A stretch of DNA of 64,000 nucleotides from Psychrobacter sp. UBA3480 (GCF_002377945.1 NZ_DFQV01000019.1:1-64000), one strand, 5' to 3'. Positions 1-8,149 are shown, counted from the stretch's first letter. A program made the numbers and translations. The notes: a model not told the origin generated them from the sequence alone.

Positions 1-46
1 AGCAATAACAAGTGAAGCCAAGTAAGTCTCAAACGACATCAATAAC

Positions 47-340
47 CCATCTGCAGAAAGAAATTTAAGCAGAAAAGAATCAAATGAGCCAACAATCAAA
101 TAAAACATCTACAGAGAGACACATCAACAGAAGAGAATTGATACACTGACGAAATAAATAAAACATCTACAGACAGACATATCAGCAGAAGACAATCGAA
201 TGAGCAGACAATCAAACAAACCATCTACAGAGAGACATAATGACCATCTGACCAATCATAGCTATACGAGAACCGTCTACCTACGAAGAGCCGCATAACG
301 ACCATCTGACCAATCATAGTTATACGAGAACCGTCTACCC
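47..340 (+). repeat. 58-bp imperfect tandem array
   Basis: Units start with CCATCT or ACATCT at 47, 105, 163 and 221, exactly 58 bp apart. The pair at 240-281 and 298-339 is also offset by 58 bp and matches at 40 of 42 positions, ending in GAGAACCGTCTACC. The units are too divergent and too close together to be CRISPR repeats with unique spacers. Confidence 0.75.
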
Positions 341-422
341 AAGAAGCACCTTAAAAATGACCGTTTAATAAATGCAAGATACGATCAACCGTTTTATGGG
401 AACCATAAACACAGCGTAGCGA

Positions 423-586
423 AAAAAGAACCAATAAATCAACCGTCTTATACGAACTTATACGAAGTATAAAAAAGACTATAAATCGACCGATTAACAA
501 CCAGAGATATCATCGGCCGATGGGTATTTGCTTTTTATATATTTGCTATTTTTTTTGGTATATTTTGGTATATTTAGGTATATTGC
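423..586 (+). repeat. Direct repeat copy 1 with AT-rich 10-mers
   Basis: This copy matches 637-779 almost perfectly apart from a short internal duplication around TATACGAA (about 449-465). It contains CAACCGTCTTATACGAA, CGACCGATTAAC and ATCGGCCGAT boxes. It ends in three head-to-tail 10-mers, GGTATATTTT, GGTATATTTA and GGTATATTGC, at 557-586. Confidence 0.8.
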
Positions 587-636
587 TAAATAGACATACC
601 TGGTATTTGTATGCTTCTGCAGATCGACCGATCCTC

Positions 637-779
637 AAAAAGAACCAATAAATCAACCGTCTTATACGAAGTATAAAAAAGACTATAAATCGACCGATTA
701 ACAACCAGAGATATCATCGGCCGATGGGTATTTGCTTTTTATGTATTTGCTATTTTTTTGGTATATTTAGGTATATTAT
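637..779 (+). repeat. Direct repeat copy 2 with AT-rich 10-mers
   Basis: This is the second copy of the long direct repeat. It ends in two GGTATATT 10-mers at 760-779 instead of three. The box order is the same as in copy 1. Confidence 0.8.
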
Positions 780-800
780 AACTCGTTACCCATAAAAAAA

Positions 801-829
801 GCCTATATTATAAATATAGGCTTTTTTCT
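801..829. terminator. Bidirectional rho-independent terminator
   Basis: The stem is GCCTATATT / AATATAGGC (801-809, 813-821), flanked by an A-run on the left and a T-run on the right. On the minus strand it lies just past the end of the traM-like gene. Confidence 0.85.
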
Positions 830-842
830 GCATGAGTCATTT

Positions 843-1238
843 CTATTGTACTTTAAAGGCGCTTGCCACTATGTATGCTGCTAATGATGAACATAGGATA
901 CTAATTACAATATAAAAGATTGGATAGTAGTTCACCTTCTTTTCTTGCGACTTATCAAGTATTAGCTCTAACTTAGAATGGAGATTGTTCAAGTCGTTTA
1001 TTTTACTATCAAGCATTTCTAATGCATTTCTATTGTGATTATCAATATCAGCCTTTATCTCAGATGCTATTAGCTTGAGTTCCTCGGATGCAAGGGCGTA
1101 ACTAGCGTCTATAAATGACTGTTGCACTTTGATTAGCTGCACTATAGGATCGTCAGCAGAAATTTTCATCCCCGTAGTATTAAAAACCTTGTTTCTAATC
1201 TCGTTGTTGCGTTCATCAGTATTTTCTTGATCGCTCAT
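843..1238 (-). CDS. TraM-like conjugation leader protein, C-terminal membrane anchor
   Basis: The protein has 131 residues from the preferred start (ATG at 1238, preceded by ATAGG; the ATG at 1262 has no good RBS). The N-terminal part carries an ADDPIVQL segment, then a long predicted coiled coil, and it ends in one hydrophobic segment (about 20 residues, YPIFYIVISILCSSLAAYIV). The ADDPI-type segment, the C-terminal helix and the position after a TraL-like ATPase and a small DNA-binding protein match the IncP TraM of the traK-traL-traM leader operon. A separate terminator lies between it and the ATPase gene. The function of TraM is poorly defined in the family; the assignment rests on synteny plus weak similarity. 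Confidence 0.55.
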   Translation of the reverse strand: MSDQENTDERNNEIRNKVFNTTGMKISADDPIVQLIKVQQSFIDASYALASEELKLIASEIKADIDNHNRNALEMLDSKINDLNNLHSKLELILDKSQEKKVNYYPIFYIVISILCSSLAAYIVASAFKVQ

Positions 1239-1305
1239 AATTGAACCTATATCAATCGTCATGCATCACTGACAGCCACTCATACGCATGAAGTAAATTA
1301 AAAAA

Positions 1306-1331
1306 GTGAGCCGAATAAACATTCGACTCAC
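1306..1331 (-). terminator. Rho-independent terminator after the ParA/TraL gene
   Basis: The stem is GTGAGCCGAAT / ATTCGACTCAC with an AAAC loop. Read on the minus strand it is followed by TTTTTT. It sits between the ATPase gene and the traM-like gene and would reduce read-through. Confidence 0.8.
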
Positions 1332-1341
1332 CAATTATTTG

Positions 1342-2148
1342 TTAGGCTTTTTTGCTAACTTTTTTAGGATCTACTTGTTCAGCATCAGATGTTTCATTTG
1401 CTATAGATAAAGAATGGAATGTATCAAATAGATCATCCAACTGTTCCCAGATTTCTTTTTTGATACGATTTATACGCGTTTTTTGTATAAATCCCCAATA
1501 GTTACTATCAGTAGCTTTACTTACTTGATTAAAAGTAAGTGATTGCTTTAGCATGTATGAAAAATCACATTCTTCTGTATCTGTTAGCATCTTACGAATT
1601 TTGATTGAACCAATGATATTATTCGTTTGTTTGAATAATACAGTTTCTCTAAATTCATTAGTGTTAATTCCAAAGAATTCATTTTCCCATACAACAATAG
1701 GAGTGTTAGGATAATTTGCTACAATCCCAATTAAACATTTAATTGTTTCTTCTTCTGATTGACCAAAGTTAATCGGGCAATGAATAACCATTTGCTTTCC
1801 GTTTTCTTGAAAAATTTCAGGCAATTCATTTTGTAAAATATAACTATTAATAGGTAAAAAATCGCCGCTACCTGTGTCTACGAGCATGGCTGAATCTACT
1901 GACATAAATTTATTTACAAAACCATCGAAAGCAGATTGATCTACAATTTTACTTTTACTTAGGACTTGAATTTCTTCTACATCTAAACCTTTAAAGCTAC
2001 CCAGAGTTTTATTACTAGGATCAGTATCAATCAAAAGGGTTTCTTTATTTTGCTCGCTCAAATATTGAGCCAAGATTGAGCTGCAAACAGATTTTCCAGC
2101 ACCGCCTTTAGATTGTAGTACGAAGTGAGCTATGTTGTTAGTGTTCAT
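1342..2148 (-). CDS. traL: ParA/MinD-family P-loop ATPase, TraL-like
   Basis: This is a 268-residue ParA-type ATPase with a deviant Walker A motif (KGGAGKS, residues 15-21) and a DTDPSNKT segment (about 42-49), both typical of the MinD/ParA/StbB/TraL superfamily. The length and single-domain form, without an N-terminal helix-turn-helix, fit IncP TraL or IncW StbB rather than a classic ParA. It starts one base after the stop of the upstream small gene (TAATATG), so translation is probably coupled. By analogy it would act with the DNA-binding partner in plasmid positioning or in preparing the plasmid for transfer. A plain partition ATPase is the main alternative. Confidence 0.7.
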   Translation of the reverse strand: MNTNNIAHFVLQSKGGAGKSVCSSILAQYLSEQNKETLLIDTDPSNKTLGSFKGLDVEEIQVLSKSKIVDQSAFDGFVNKFMSVDSAMLVDTGSGDFLPINSYILQNELPEIFQENGKQMVIHCPINFGQSEEETIKCLIGIVANYPNTPIVVWENEFFGINTNEFRETVLFKQTNNIIGSIKIRKMLTDTEECDFSYMLKQSLTFNQVSKATDSNYWGFIQKTRINRIKKEIWEQLDDLFDTFHSLSIANETSDAEQVDPKKVSKKA

Positions 2149-2149
2149 A

Positions 2150-2575
2150 TTATTTATCTGCCTTTAGTAGTAATTTTTTAATTTCATTTGATGTCACACC
2201 AAGATCATCTAAGTCCTGATACTGTACGCTTTTTGCAGACTCCGCCTGCTTTTTAGCAGTGAACGCACCAAATATGTTAGATGTTGATGATGTTGATGTT
2301 GATGATGATGTTGGCGTAGGCCTAATATCATCAGATTTCTTACTCGCTTCTGCATTCTTATTCTGAATACTTACGAGGTTTGCAACCTTCTTACCTTTAT
2401 TTAAATCCTCCATATATTTGTGGTAGTTCTGCTGAACCGCCTGCAAAGAAACTTCAATCCCATACTTCTCTTTAATCTTATTTTTGATCTCTGAAAATGT
2501 ATGATTTTCCGTTTCGGAGTTATATAGGCTTGCTATGTACCTGATTGCCTCTTTTGTGAGTTTAGGCTTAGCCAT
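2150..2575 (-). CDS. Small helix-turn-helix DNA-binding protein, TraK/StbA-like
   Basis: The protein has 141 residues. The start ATG at 2575 has GGGGAAAG upstream and is preferred over a TTG one codon earlier. Residues 5-55 predict helices consistent with a DNA-binding domain (LTKEAIRYIASLY then EIKNKIKEKYG...VSLQAVQQNY). A Ser/Thr-rich linker follows, then a short C-terminal helix that could contact the ATPase. It is translationally coupled to the TraL-like ATPase and sits immediately beside the TTAAAG repeat array, which is its likely binding site. This fits TraK (oriT binder), StbA or a ParB-like centromere binder. The family assignment is inferred from context. Confidence 0.55.
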   Translation of the reverse strand: MAKPKLTKEAIRYIASLYNSETENHTFSEIKNKIKEKYGIEVSLQAVQQNYHKYMEDLNKGKKVANLVSIQNKNAEASKKSDDIRPTPTSSSTSTSSTSNIFGAFTAKKQAESAKSVQYQDLDDLGVTSNEIKKLLLKADK

Positions 2576-2578
2576 CAA

Positions 2579-2910
2579 TCTTTCCCCGTTGTGTTACTTT
2601 AGACAATATTAAAGCATTTTAAAGAAGATGCAAGCGAAATTTGACTATTTTCATTAATTTTAAAGCAAATTAATGAAAAATAAAGATTATTAAAGCTATA
2701 AAGTTAAAGTATATTAAAGCAATTTAAAGTATAATAACTATTGAGAAGTTGCTATATGATTATTTTACGATGTATATAGCTCTATATTACGCCTGTTTAT
2801 ATCAAGCAATGCTAGCTGCTGCGCGGAAAATTAGCGAGAAAGCTTGTAGTTTGGCTTATCAGAATAAGCATTGCGTAGGCTGAAACCTTTGCATTTAAGA
2901 GAGTTGAAAA
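2579..2910. other. 332-bp intergenic region, possible oriT or stb site
   Basis: Besides the TTAAAG array, this region holds an 8-bp inverted repeat (GCAATGCT 2806-2813, AGCATTGC 2867-2874) and a small hairpin GCTTAT/ATAAGC near 2854-2869. In IncP plasmids oriT lies upstream of traK, so this is a candidate, but I recognise no nic consensus and no relaxase gene nearby. Confidence 0.35.
2609..2729. promoter_or_regulatory. Helically phased TTAAAG array (centromere or operator)
   Basis: Seven exact TTAAAG hexamers begin at 2609, 2619, 2660, 2690, 2704, 2714 and 2724, with ATAAAG variants at 2680 and 2698. Most spacings are 10 bp or multiples of 10, so the sites lie on one face of the helix. The array is directly upstream of the traK-like/traL-like pair and is the expected position for a StbA/ParB-type binding site or autorepression operator. 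Confidence 0.7.
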
Positions 2911-3480
2911 ATGAAAACCCATATAAAAAAAAGCCCTGTTAAGTCGTCTAAGTCTAAATATTTCTACATATCTTTATTTATTGTAGCTTCTACTTATACT
3001 GTCCTTGATACCGCAATGCACTGGAAATTAACACCTTCTCAAGAAGAGATGCAGTACACATTTGGGCTCGTTGGAGTTGATAGTAATGATGGCATAGCAA
3101 CCATTAGTGTACTTCCTTCTGCAACCCTTAAAGATCAGATAACTTTCGGATGTGCATACAGTATGAAGGCTGATCCTGTTTCTAATCAGTGTTTGGATGC
3201 GTCACTTCTTGCGCCAATTAAAGGAAGTGTTGCTACTGTTGGCTGGTATAAATTAAAGAGCGTTTTAGGCTATAAAAATTCTTATCCTCAAATGGTGTCT
3301 CTCGAAGTAAATGGTAAGTACATAAAAAGTTACAATGAAACTAGAGTTATAAATGAGGGGTACAATCAGGCGAGAGGGCTTTTAACTTGTCTAACTTTGC
3401 TTATCTACTTTGTCATGCTCCAATTTATTTTATTCTTTAATAGAAAAAGGTCTGAAAAAAACCTATTGCAGAAAACATAA
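2911..3480 (+). CDS. Small two-helix membrane protein, member of a three-copy family
   Basis: The 189-residue protein has a hydrophobic helix near the N-terminus (residues 18-36), an extracytoplasmic domain of about 110 residues, and a C-terminal helix (about 152-174). The domain contains FGCAYS, a second Cys before LDAS, VGWYKL and YPQMVSLEVNGKYIK. The same landmarks (FGCSYT, a second Cys, VGWYYQ, PQLVSLEV) occur in the two proteins encoded at 40630-41190 and 41501-42067. The paired Cys could form a disulfide. The start has GAGAG upstream. Function is unknown; an envelope role such as entry exclusion or immunity would fit but is speculation. Confidence 0.7.
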   Translation: MKTHIKKSPVKSSKSKYFYISLFIVASTYTVLDTAMHWKLTPSQEEMQYTFGLVGVDSNDGIATISVLPSATLKDQITFGCAYSMKADPVSNQCLDASLLAPIKGSVATVGWYKLKSVLGYKNSYPQMVSLEVNGKYIKSYNETRVINEGYNQARGLLTCLTLLIYFVMLQFILFFNRKRSEKNLLQKT

Positions 3481-3510
3481 TCCTTATGATTTGTTTTTAA
3501 AACAAAAAAA

Positions 3511-3536
3511 CACCTTTTATTTGAAAGGTGTTTTTA
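3511..3536 (+). terminator. Rho-independent terminator
   Basis: The stem is CACCTTT / AAAGGTG (3511-3517, 3524-3530) followed by TTTTT. An A-run precedes it, so it can also serve the convergent minus-strand gene ending at 3560. Confidence 0.85.
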
Positions 3537-3559
3537 TGGGTAGGGCTAACTGTTTTTTA

Positions 3560-4081
3560 TTAAGTCTTATTTGTTTTGGATAGTATCTTGAAAACCTCAT
3601 CGAGACCGCCTAATGTTTTTAGAACATGATAAGACTGCTTACTATTACTACCTAGTTCATAAACCTTATAAGAAGTTATAGGTTGGCATCGGACTACCTG
3701 AGACTGCTCGATAATATTTCCTCCAATAGCTAATCGATCAGCAATAAATAGGTTTTTAAAATCACCTTTCTTAGATTCGCCAATTAAGAGTTTATCTGTT
3801 TTTTCAAGATCTCTTTCCATCCAAACGCCAGCTATTGTTTGATTGATAATTACTGGGATATTTAAAGTTAAGAAAATTGGGTTTGATTTATCCTTTTCTT
3901 CATAGCAAATAACCAGATTATTAGTCTGAGGCCCTTGCTGATTGCTTTCTATTGCCCGCTGCAGACAATACTTGCTCCATGCAGGTCTTTCTTCTTTGAA
4001 TAAGTAGTCAGGGATGGTGATAATCTCAGAATTACCTTGCGCATTGTAACGACCAAGAATGGCATCGATATCGTTTTTCAT
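3560..4081 (-). CDS. Hypothetical protein, 173 residues
   Basis: I do not recognise a family. The protein is soluble, with no signal peptide or membrane helix. It has a short N-terminal helix, a mixed alpha/beta centre with a beta-rich stretch (NLVICYEE ... PIFLTLNIPVII) and a C-terminal helix. The ATG at 4081 is preceded by AAGGAAAT, a good RBS. It converges with the gene at 2911-3480 across a shared terminator and lies downstream of the DnaQ-like exonuclease gene, 79 bp away on the same strand, so co-transcription is possible. Confidence 0.6.
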   Translation of the reverse strand: MKNDIDAILGRYNAQGNSEIITIPDYLFKEERPAWSKYCLQRAIESNQQGPQTNNLVICYEEKDKSNPIFLTLNIPVIINQTIAGVWMERDLEKTDKLLIGESKKGDFKNLFIADRLAIGGNIIEQSQVVRCQPITSYKVYELGSNSKQSYHVLKTLGGLDEVFKILSKTNKT

Positions 4082-4160
4082 ATTATTTCCTTAATTAAAT
4101 TTTTAATTACCAACGGTTATAACCTGTTAGTAATGAAAGTGCTTTTACTTATCTTTTATA

Positions 4161-5120
4161 CTACCATTCTACAGGGGTGTTGTTGATATAATCACGCCCA
4201 TCAATCATATCTTGAAACAGCACTGAACAAAGTCTAGCTGTCTTTATCGCATCACCAACTGCTCTGTGGTTAGGCACATCATTGTATGTTATTCCATAAC
4301 TGTCACAGGCTTTGATTAGGGAAGTGTTTTTAGACTTCTTGTGATAATCCTTATAAATCTTCATTAAGCATATCACGCCAGCACAGCTATCAAAAATATG
4401 GCCATCACTACTTTTTAACATCTTCCCGACATCAAATCTAGCATTGTAAAAGACAACATATTTGTTTTCTAAGCATCTCATCACGTCATTTTGTACGTCA
4501 ATCAATCGTGGTTTACCTACCAGTTTATTCTCGGTTATTCCGTGAGCCTTGACTGCCATAGGATGTATTTTTCGCTTGCGCTTTGGCTTTAGTATGCTGT
4601 CGAAGAGTATCACTTCATTACTATCGACGGCACCAAGCTCTATAACATGATCGGCGTTGAATAACCCAGTTGTCTCTGTATCTACAAATACAAAATCAGA
4701 TAGCGATAGGCCAGGGATTTTAAGTAGTTCTTGCGAAGTTGTTAGTATCTCGTCAAATACAGAGCTTTCAGGTAGTGGTGTCTTGAATCTACTTTTCTTC
4801 TTCTTAAAGCTCTTCTTTGATTTTACTTGCTCATCGAAATACAAGTGAACTTCATAGCTTTTATACGATAATCTTATGTATCTTTCTGCTTCATCTTTAT
4901 GAAATATCTCAACATCTGATTTCTTTGTTAAAGCTACCCGCAAATCAACACCTGTATGCTCTTTTACGGCTACATAGTCACCCCAGCTCAAATCTAACAT
5001 TTTGTTCATGTCAGAGTTATTCAAGGTGTGATTAAGAACCCTGTTGAGAATACCCGCCACTGCAAAAGGGTAGTCGTTAGGATTTCTTATACCAAACACT
5101 CTTTTGTAGGAGTTTCGCAT
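4161..5120 (-). CDS. DnaQ-like DEDDh 3'-5' exonuclease
   Basis: Residues 143-305 form an exonuclease domain of the DnaQ/RNase T superfamily. Motif I is DTETTG (D147, E149), motif II is around YNARFD (D230), and motif III is HRAVGD (H285, D290), giving the complete DEDDh set for two-metal catalysis. The N-terminal 140 residues have no recognised domain and include a Lys-rich stretch (KSKKSFKKKKSRFK) that may bind nucleic acid. There is no polymerase or helicase fused. Plasmid-borne copies of this fold are often proofreading-like or degrade single-stranded DNA or RNA; the substrate here is unknown. The ATG at 5120 has only a weak RBS. Confidence 0.85.
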   Translation of the reverse strand: MRNSYKRVFGIRNPNDYPFAVAGILNRVLNHTLNNSDMNKMLDLSWGDYVAVKEHTGVDLRVALTKKSDVEIFHKDEAERYIRLSYKSYEVHLYFDEQVKSKKSFKKKKSRFKTPLPESSVFDEILTTSQELLKIPGLSLSDFVFVDTETTGLFNADHVIELGAVDSNEVILFDSILKPKRKRKIHPMAVKAHGITENKLVGKPRLIDVQNDVMRCLENKYVVFYNARFDVGKMLKSSDGHIFDSCAGVICLMKIYKDYHKKSKNTSLIKACDSYGITYNDVPNHRAVGDAIKTARLCSVLFQDMIDGRDYINNTPVEW

Positions 5121-5334
5121 AATACCAACCTAAAAGTATTAAAATGAATAGTGTTTATTGTAGTATAAATAACCATAAAAGAAAAGGGTAAACGCCTTTT
5201 TAATATTAAAAAGAATAACAATTAGGCTATTGTGTGATAAAATACAATTACCCCAATAGCTTTTTTATAAATCCAACCATTTTGCTTCATGTTTGGTACT
5301 AAACAGATAGCAAATATTGACATTAAGGTCTTGT

Positions 5335-6612
5335 ATGAGTGCTGCATCTACATCCAAAAACCCTACTTTAGATTTCTATGGCCATCTTGATGATGCCTTT
5401 GTTTTCTTCAATGACCGTCTGTTTGATGGTGCTTTGCCAAAAATCATGTTCGAATTGACAAACAAAAAACAAGTCGCTGGGCTTTTCAAGGCTGCTAGTT
5501 GGCAAGCTACTGATGGTGTCTATGTGCATTCAATCGCCATCAATCCTCAAATAATAGTTCAAAGCACACCATTGGTAATTTATATAACACTTGTTAAGGA
5601 GATGGTGCATCTATGGCAAAAAACCTATGGTGAAGCAAGTCGTCCTGGATACCACAACACAGAGTGGGGCGACAAAATGGAATCAATAGGTCTGATGCCA
5701 TCGAGTACGGGTCTGCCAGGCGGTAAAAAAGTGGGTCAGAAGATGTCTAGTTATTTGATAGCCGGTGGTGCATTTGAAGCCGCAGCTGTTGATTTCTTTC
5801 TAGAGGGCAATTTCATAAATCTAGTTGACGCAACAATTGATGATGCTGATGTGCTCAAACTTAGAAACCAGTTATTGCTTGAATGTGTGAAGAAAAACCA
5901 GTCGCTCACCGAGTATTATGAAGGTTGGCAATCTAAAGCTATTGGGTACGATGCTGCTCGACAACCATCAGAGGTTTTAAAAATAGATGTCGATGATTAT
6001 GATCATGATCATGGTATCGAGAATGATGATGACAAAGATGCCGACAAAGACTTCGAACAAGACTCTATTAAGCCATCGGTCTCAAAGAAAGCAGAAAACG
6101 TACCATTAGAGCCAAAAGATACCCCTAAATCTGCCCCAAAAACCGACAGGGATGATAGCCTTACATCGCTTAAAAAAGCCGATGCTAGTGACGCCAGTAA
6201 TGCCAGTGATTTTAATATCATAGACGCTACTTCATTTACTGATGATATTGACCACCATATTGATGGTTATGACAATTACAGCAGTGAAAATATTGGCATT
6301 TATAGTGGTGAATACAGCCATGAAGATGAACTTGATGATGATATTTTGCCTACAGATGACGTTCTAGCGTTAGGGAATGGTGTTGTAGAAGACCTAACAT
6401 CAAAACATGTATTTGAAGATGCACTGTCTCACTTAGTTACTGAGCCATTAAAAGACATGACTGACATAGTAGGTGTTCCAGACACAAAGCCTAAGTATGA
6501 TTTTAATAAAACAAAATACCAATGCCCAACCTGCAAGAGTAATCTCTGGGGTAAGCCCTCGATGAATATACTATGCGTCGATTGTGATTCAATATTTGAT
6601 GTTGCAAATTAG
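5335..6612 (+). CDS. SprT-like protein with degenerate metalloprotease motif and C-terminal zinc ribbon
   Basis: The protein has 425 residues from the ATG at 5335, which has TAAGG upstream (an in-frame TTG at 5317 is less likely). Residues 8-150 match the SprT-like domain: FFNDRLFDGALP, the helix LVKEMVHLWQ, and YHNTEWGDKM with a likely third zinc ligand. The usual HExxH reads K88-E89-M-V-H92, so the first metal-binding His is Lys. A long acidic low-complexity linker (about 215-390) follows, then a zinc ribbon (YQCPTC ... LCVDC). SprT proteins are DNA-associated proteases; loss of the His suggests a non-catalytic or altered-metal version. Confidence 0.8.
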   Translation: MSAASTSKNPTLDFYGHLDDAFVFFNDRLFDGALPKIMFELTNKKQVAGLFKAASWQATDGVYVHSIAINPQIIVQSTPLVIYITLVKEMVHLWQKTYGEASRPGYHNTEWGDKMESIGLMPSSTGLPGGKKVGQKMSSYLIAGGAFEAAAVDFFLEGNFINLVDATIDDADVLKLRNQLLLECVKKNQSLTEYYEGWQSKAIGYDAARQPSEVLKIDVDDYDHDHGIENDDDKDADKDFEQDSIKPSVSKKAENVPLEPKDTPKSAPKTDRDDSLTSLKKADASDASNASDFNIIDATSFTDDIDHHIDGYDNYSSENIGIYSGEYSHEDELDDDILPTDDVLALGNGVVEDLTSKHVFEDALSHLVTEPLKDMTDIVGVPDTKPKYDFNKTKYQCPTCKSNLWGKPSMNILCVDCDSIFDVAN

Positions 6613-6646
6613 CCGTCAATTAACAAAATAAATAAGAAGGTGTTAG

Positions 6647-8149
6647 ATGTATTATGCAAAGCAGGAAGCAAGCATTAACGTAGCTATTATGGGTATCCTA
6701 ACGTTAATGTATTTTATTATTGAGGTTATAATTAACTACAATATCTATTATCAGCTATCCACTTCAAGCAACCTAATGGCTATTGATTCATTAGAGTTTT
6801 GGGGAAAAATAGTTACTGGGATGGGCATGGCGCTCGTCTTAACTAGATTGACAGTCGTTACTCCAGAGATGATTGATAGAAACCCTTACATGGCAGGAAA
6901 GTTACGCAGTCCATCAAAGGTGTTTCGATATCTTTGCGTTGTCTGCATTCCATTTAGTTTTTTTCTGCAGCATCAAATTATAAATAAGATCGTTGATTCC
7001 TCGACGCTTGATGAGCAAAACCGCGCCTTACTTGTGGCCACCGTACAAAGGACCATTGTTCCTTATTACGACTTTTCTAATACTTCCTCGCAAGTTAGGA
7101 TTTCGCCGTTAGAGCCACATGAAAAGTTCCTGTACCCTTTTAATAGCAAGGCTGACAGCGCCTTCAACAACGTAGACAAAGATTATTACACGTATCAACA
7201 TTACTACCGCGCTGCCTATAAAGACTGTGTTCCTGCCAGCCGAGAAGCGCTTGGCATGACTGATGGTTTGAACAGGGCTTTCTTTGCATATACAGCTTTA
7301 AAGACAGCGCCACAAAATGCTGATAAGTATAAAGCTTTGGTAAAGGATCATTACGAGTGTCTGTTAAGTAATAACCGCTTCCTTGATACGCATACTGAAA
7401 ATGTTTCTTATGGAAAAACCATGTTGGTTCAGGTGTATGAGAACTTTTTCTTGCCTGGATCTTTCGAATGGCAAGAAGGCACTCGCTTCTCAAAAGAGCG
7501 TGCAGACAAAGAATGGCGTAAAAGAGTTGATAAGTTGTTTGGCTTCAAGACAACCATACAGCCCTATACAAGTAGAGATGAAGACGCCCGTTTTAGTTAT
7601 TTCACAAAGCACCCTGACGTAAAGCGTTTCTACAAAGAAAATGCGGCGTCAAGTGTTAAGGATATATACCCTTATGATCCTGGTTATGCTGAAAAGAAAG
7701 CAGCAGTTATTGTTGATAGCTTACCAGAATCATTTATTCCAACTTATCTAGATTATAGTCCATCAGATAGCTCTGAGACTGGCTATGAGATGGCTGAAAG
7801 GACTGGCACCAGGCCGCCTGCTCACTTAGAACAGCCGGAAGCTATAGGTAGGGCGGCTTATAAAGCTGTAGTGATGCCGATGGTTGGTATGGGATTGTCT
7901 GCGTTCTTTTTGATTTTTAACATTGTGATTTTCCTATTCTCCGTAATCAAACAACGCACGTCCAAAAAAGTAGCGGTAATTTACCTGTGTGCCGCAATGT
8001 TTTTAACCATGGCTCTACCATTAGTCCCGATATTTGATGCTTTTAATGATAATACCTTGATACATGATCAAACCTTAAAAACCAAATGGTTGTATCATCA
8101 AGAGGGTTTGTTGTCCAATATATACGACATATTCATTGGTGATGAGTAG
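6647..8149 (+). CDS. Polytopic membrane protein with large soluble loop, unknown
   Basis: The 500-residue protein has three predicted N-terminal hydrophobic segments (about 12-34, 54-70 and 86-105), a soluble region of roughly 280 residues rich in Tyr, Lys and Asp, and two C-terminal helices (about 410-432 and 445-465). It follows the SprT-like gene by 34 bp with an AAGAAGG RBS, so the two are likely co-transcribed. I do not recognise the family. It is too short and has too few helices to be a DotA/TraY homologue, although a conjugation-related envelope role cannot be excluded. Confidence 0.65.
   Translation: MYYAKQEASINVAIMGILTLMYFIIEVIINYNIYYQLSTSSNLMAIDSLEFWGKIVTGMGMALVLTRLTVVTPEMIDRNPYMAGKLRSPSKVFRYLCVVCIPFSFFLQHQIINKIVDSSTLDEQNRALLVATVQRTIVPYYDFSNTSSQVRISPLEPHEKFLYPFNSKADSAFNNVDKDYYTYQHYYRAAYKDCVPASREALGMTDGLNRAFFAYTALKTAPQNADKYKALVKDHYECLLSNNRFLDTHTENVSYGKTMLVQVYENFFLPGSFEWQEGTRFSKERADKEWRKRVDKLFGFKTTIQPYTSRDEDARFSYFTKHPDVKRFYKENAASSVKDIYPYDPGYAEKKAAVIVDSLPESFIPTYLDYSPSDSSETGYEMAERTGTRPPAHLEQPEAIGRAAYKAVVMPMVGMGLSAFFLIFNIVIFLFSVIKQRTSKKVAVIYLCAAMFLTMALPLVPIFDAFNDNTLIHDQTLKTKWLYHQEGLLSNIYDIFIGDE

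Larger units (their letters stand above)
1..842. repeat. Gene-free repeat region, candidate plasmid origin or partition site
   Basis: No convincing gene is present. From about 47 to 340 there is an imperfect tandem array with a 58-bp period (CCATCT/ACATCT boxes at 47, 105, 163, 221; a 42-bp near-identical pair at 240-281 and 298-339). Then come two direct repeats of about 145 bp (423-586 and 637-779), each ending in AT-rich 10-bp repeats. Short AACCGTC/GACCGAT boxes recur throughout. Iterons next to an AT-rich tract are typical of oriV, but a centromere or oriT is equally possible because no rep gene is visible. The array is cut by the window edge. Confidence 0.7.

Noticed and set aside
47..340. 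The 58-bp tandem array could be taken for a CRISPR array.
   Set aside because: The units are contiguous and similar along their whole length, without unique spacers, and there are no cas genes.
459..675. TATACGAAGTATA at 459-471 and 663-675 resembles a loxP arm (TATACGAAGTTAT).
   Set aside because: No paired inverted arm with an 8-bp spacer is present, the match breaks at the end, and the boxes are better explained as part of the long direct repeats.
2760..2910. Inverted repeats upstream of the traK-like gene as a definite oriT.
   Set aside because: No recognisable nic site and no relaxase gene in the window; kept only as a weak candidate.
6647..8149. The 500-residue membrane protein as DotA/TraY.
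   Set aside because: Only about five hydrophobic segments and a large central soluble region; DotA/TraY has more helices and about 750 to 1050 residues.
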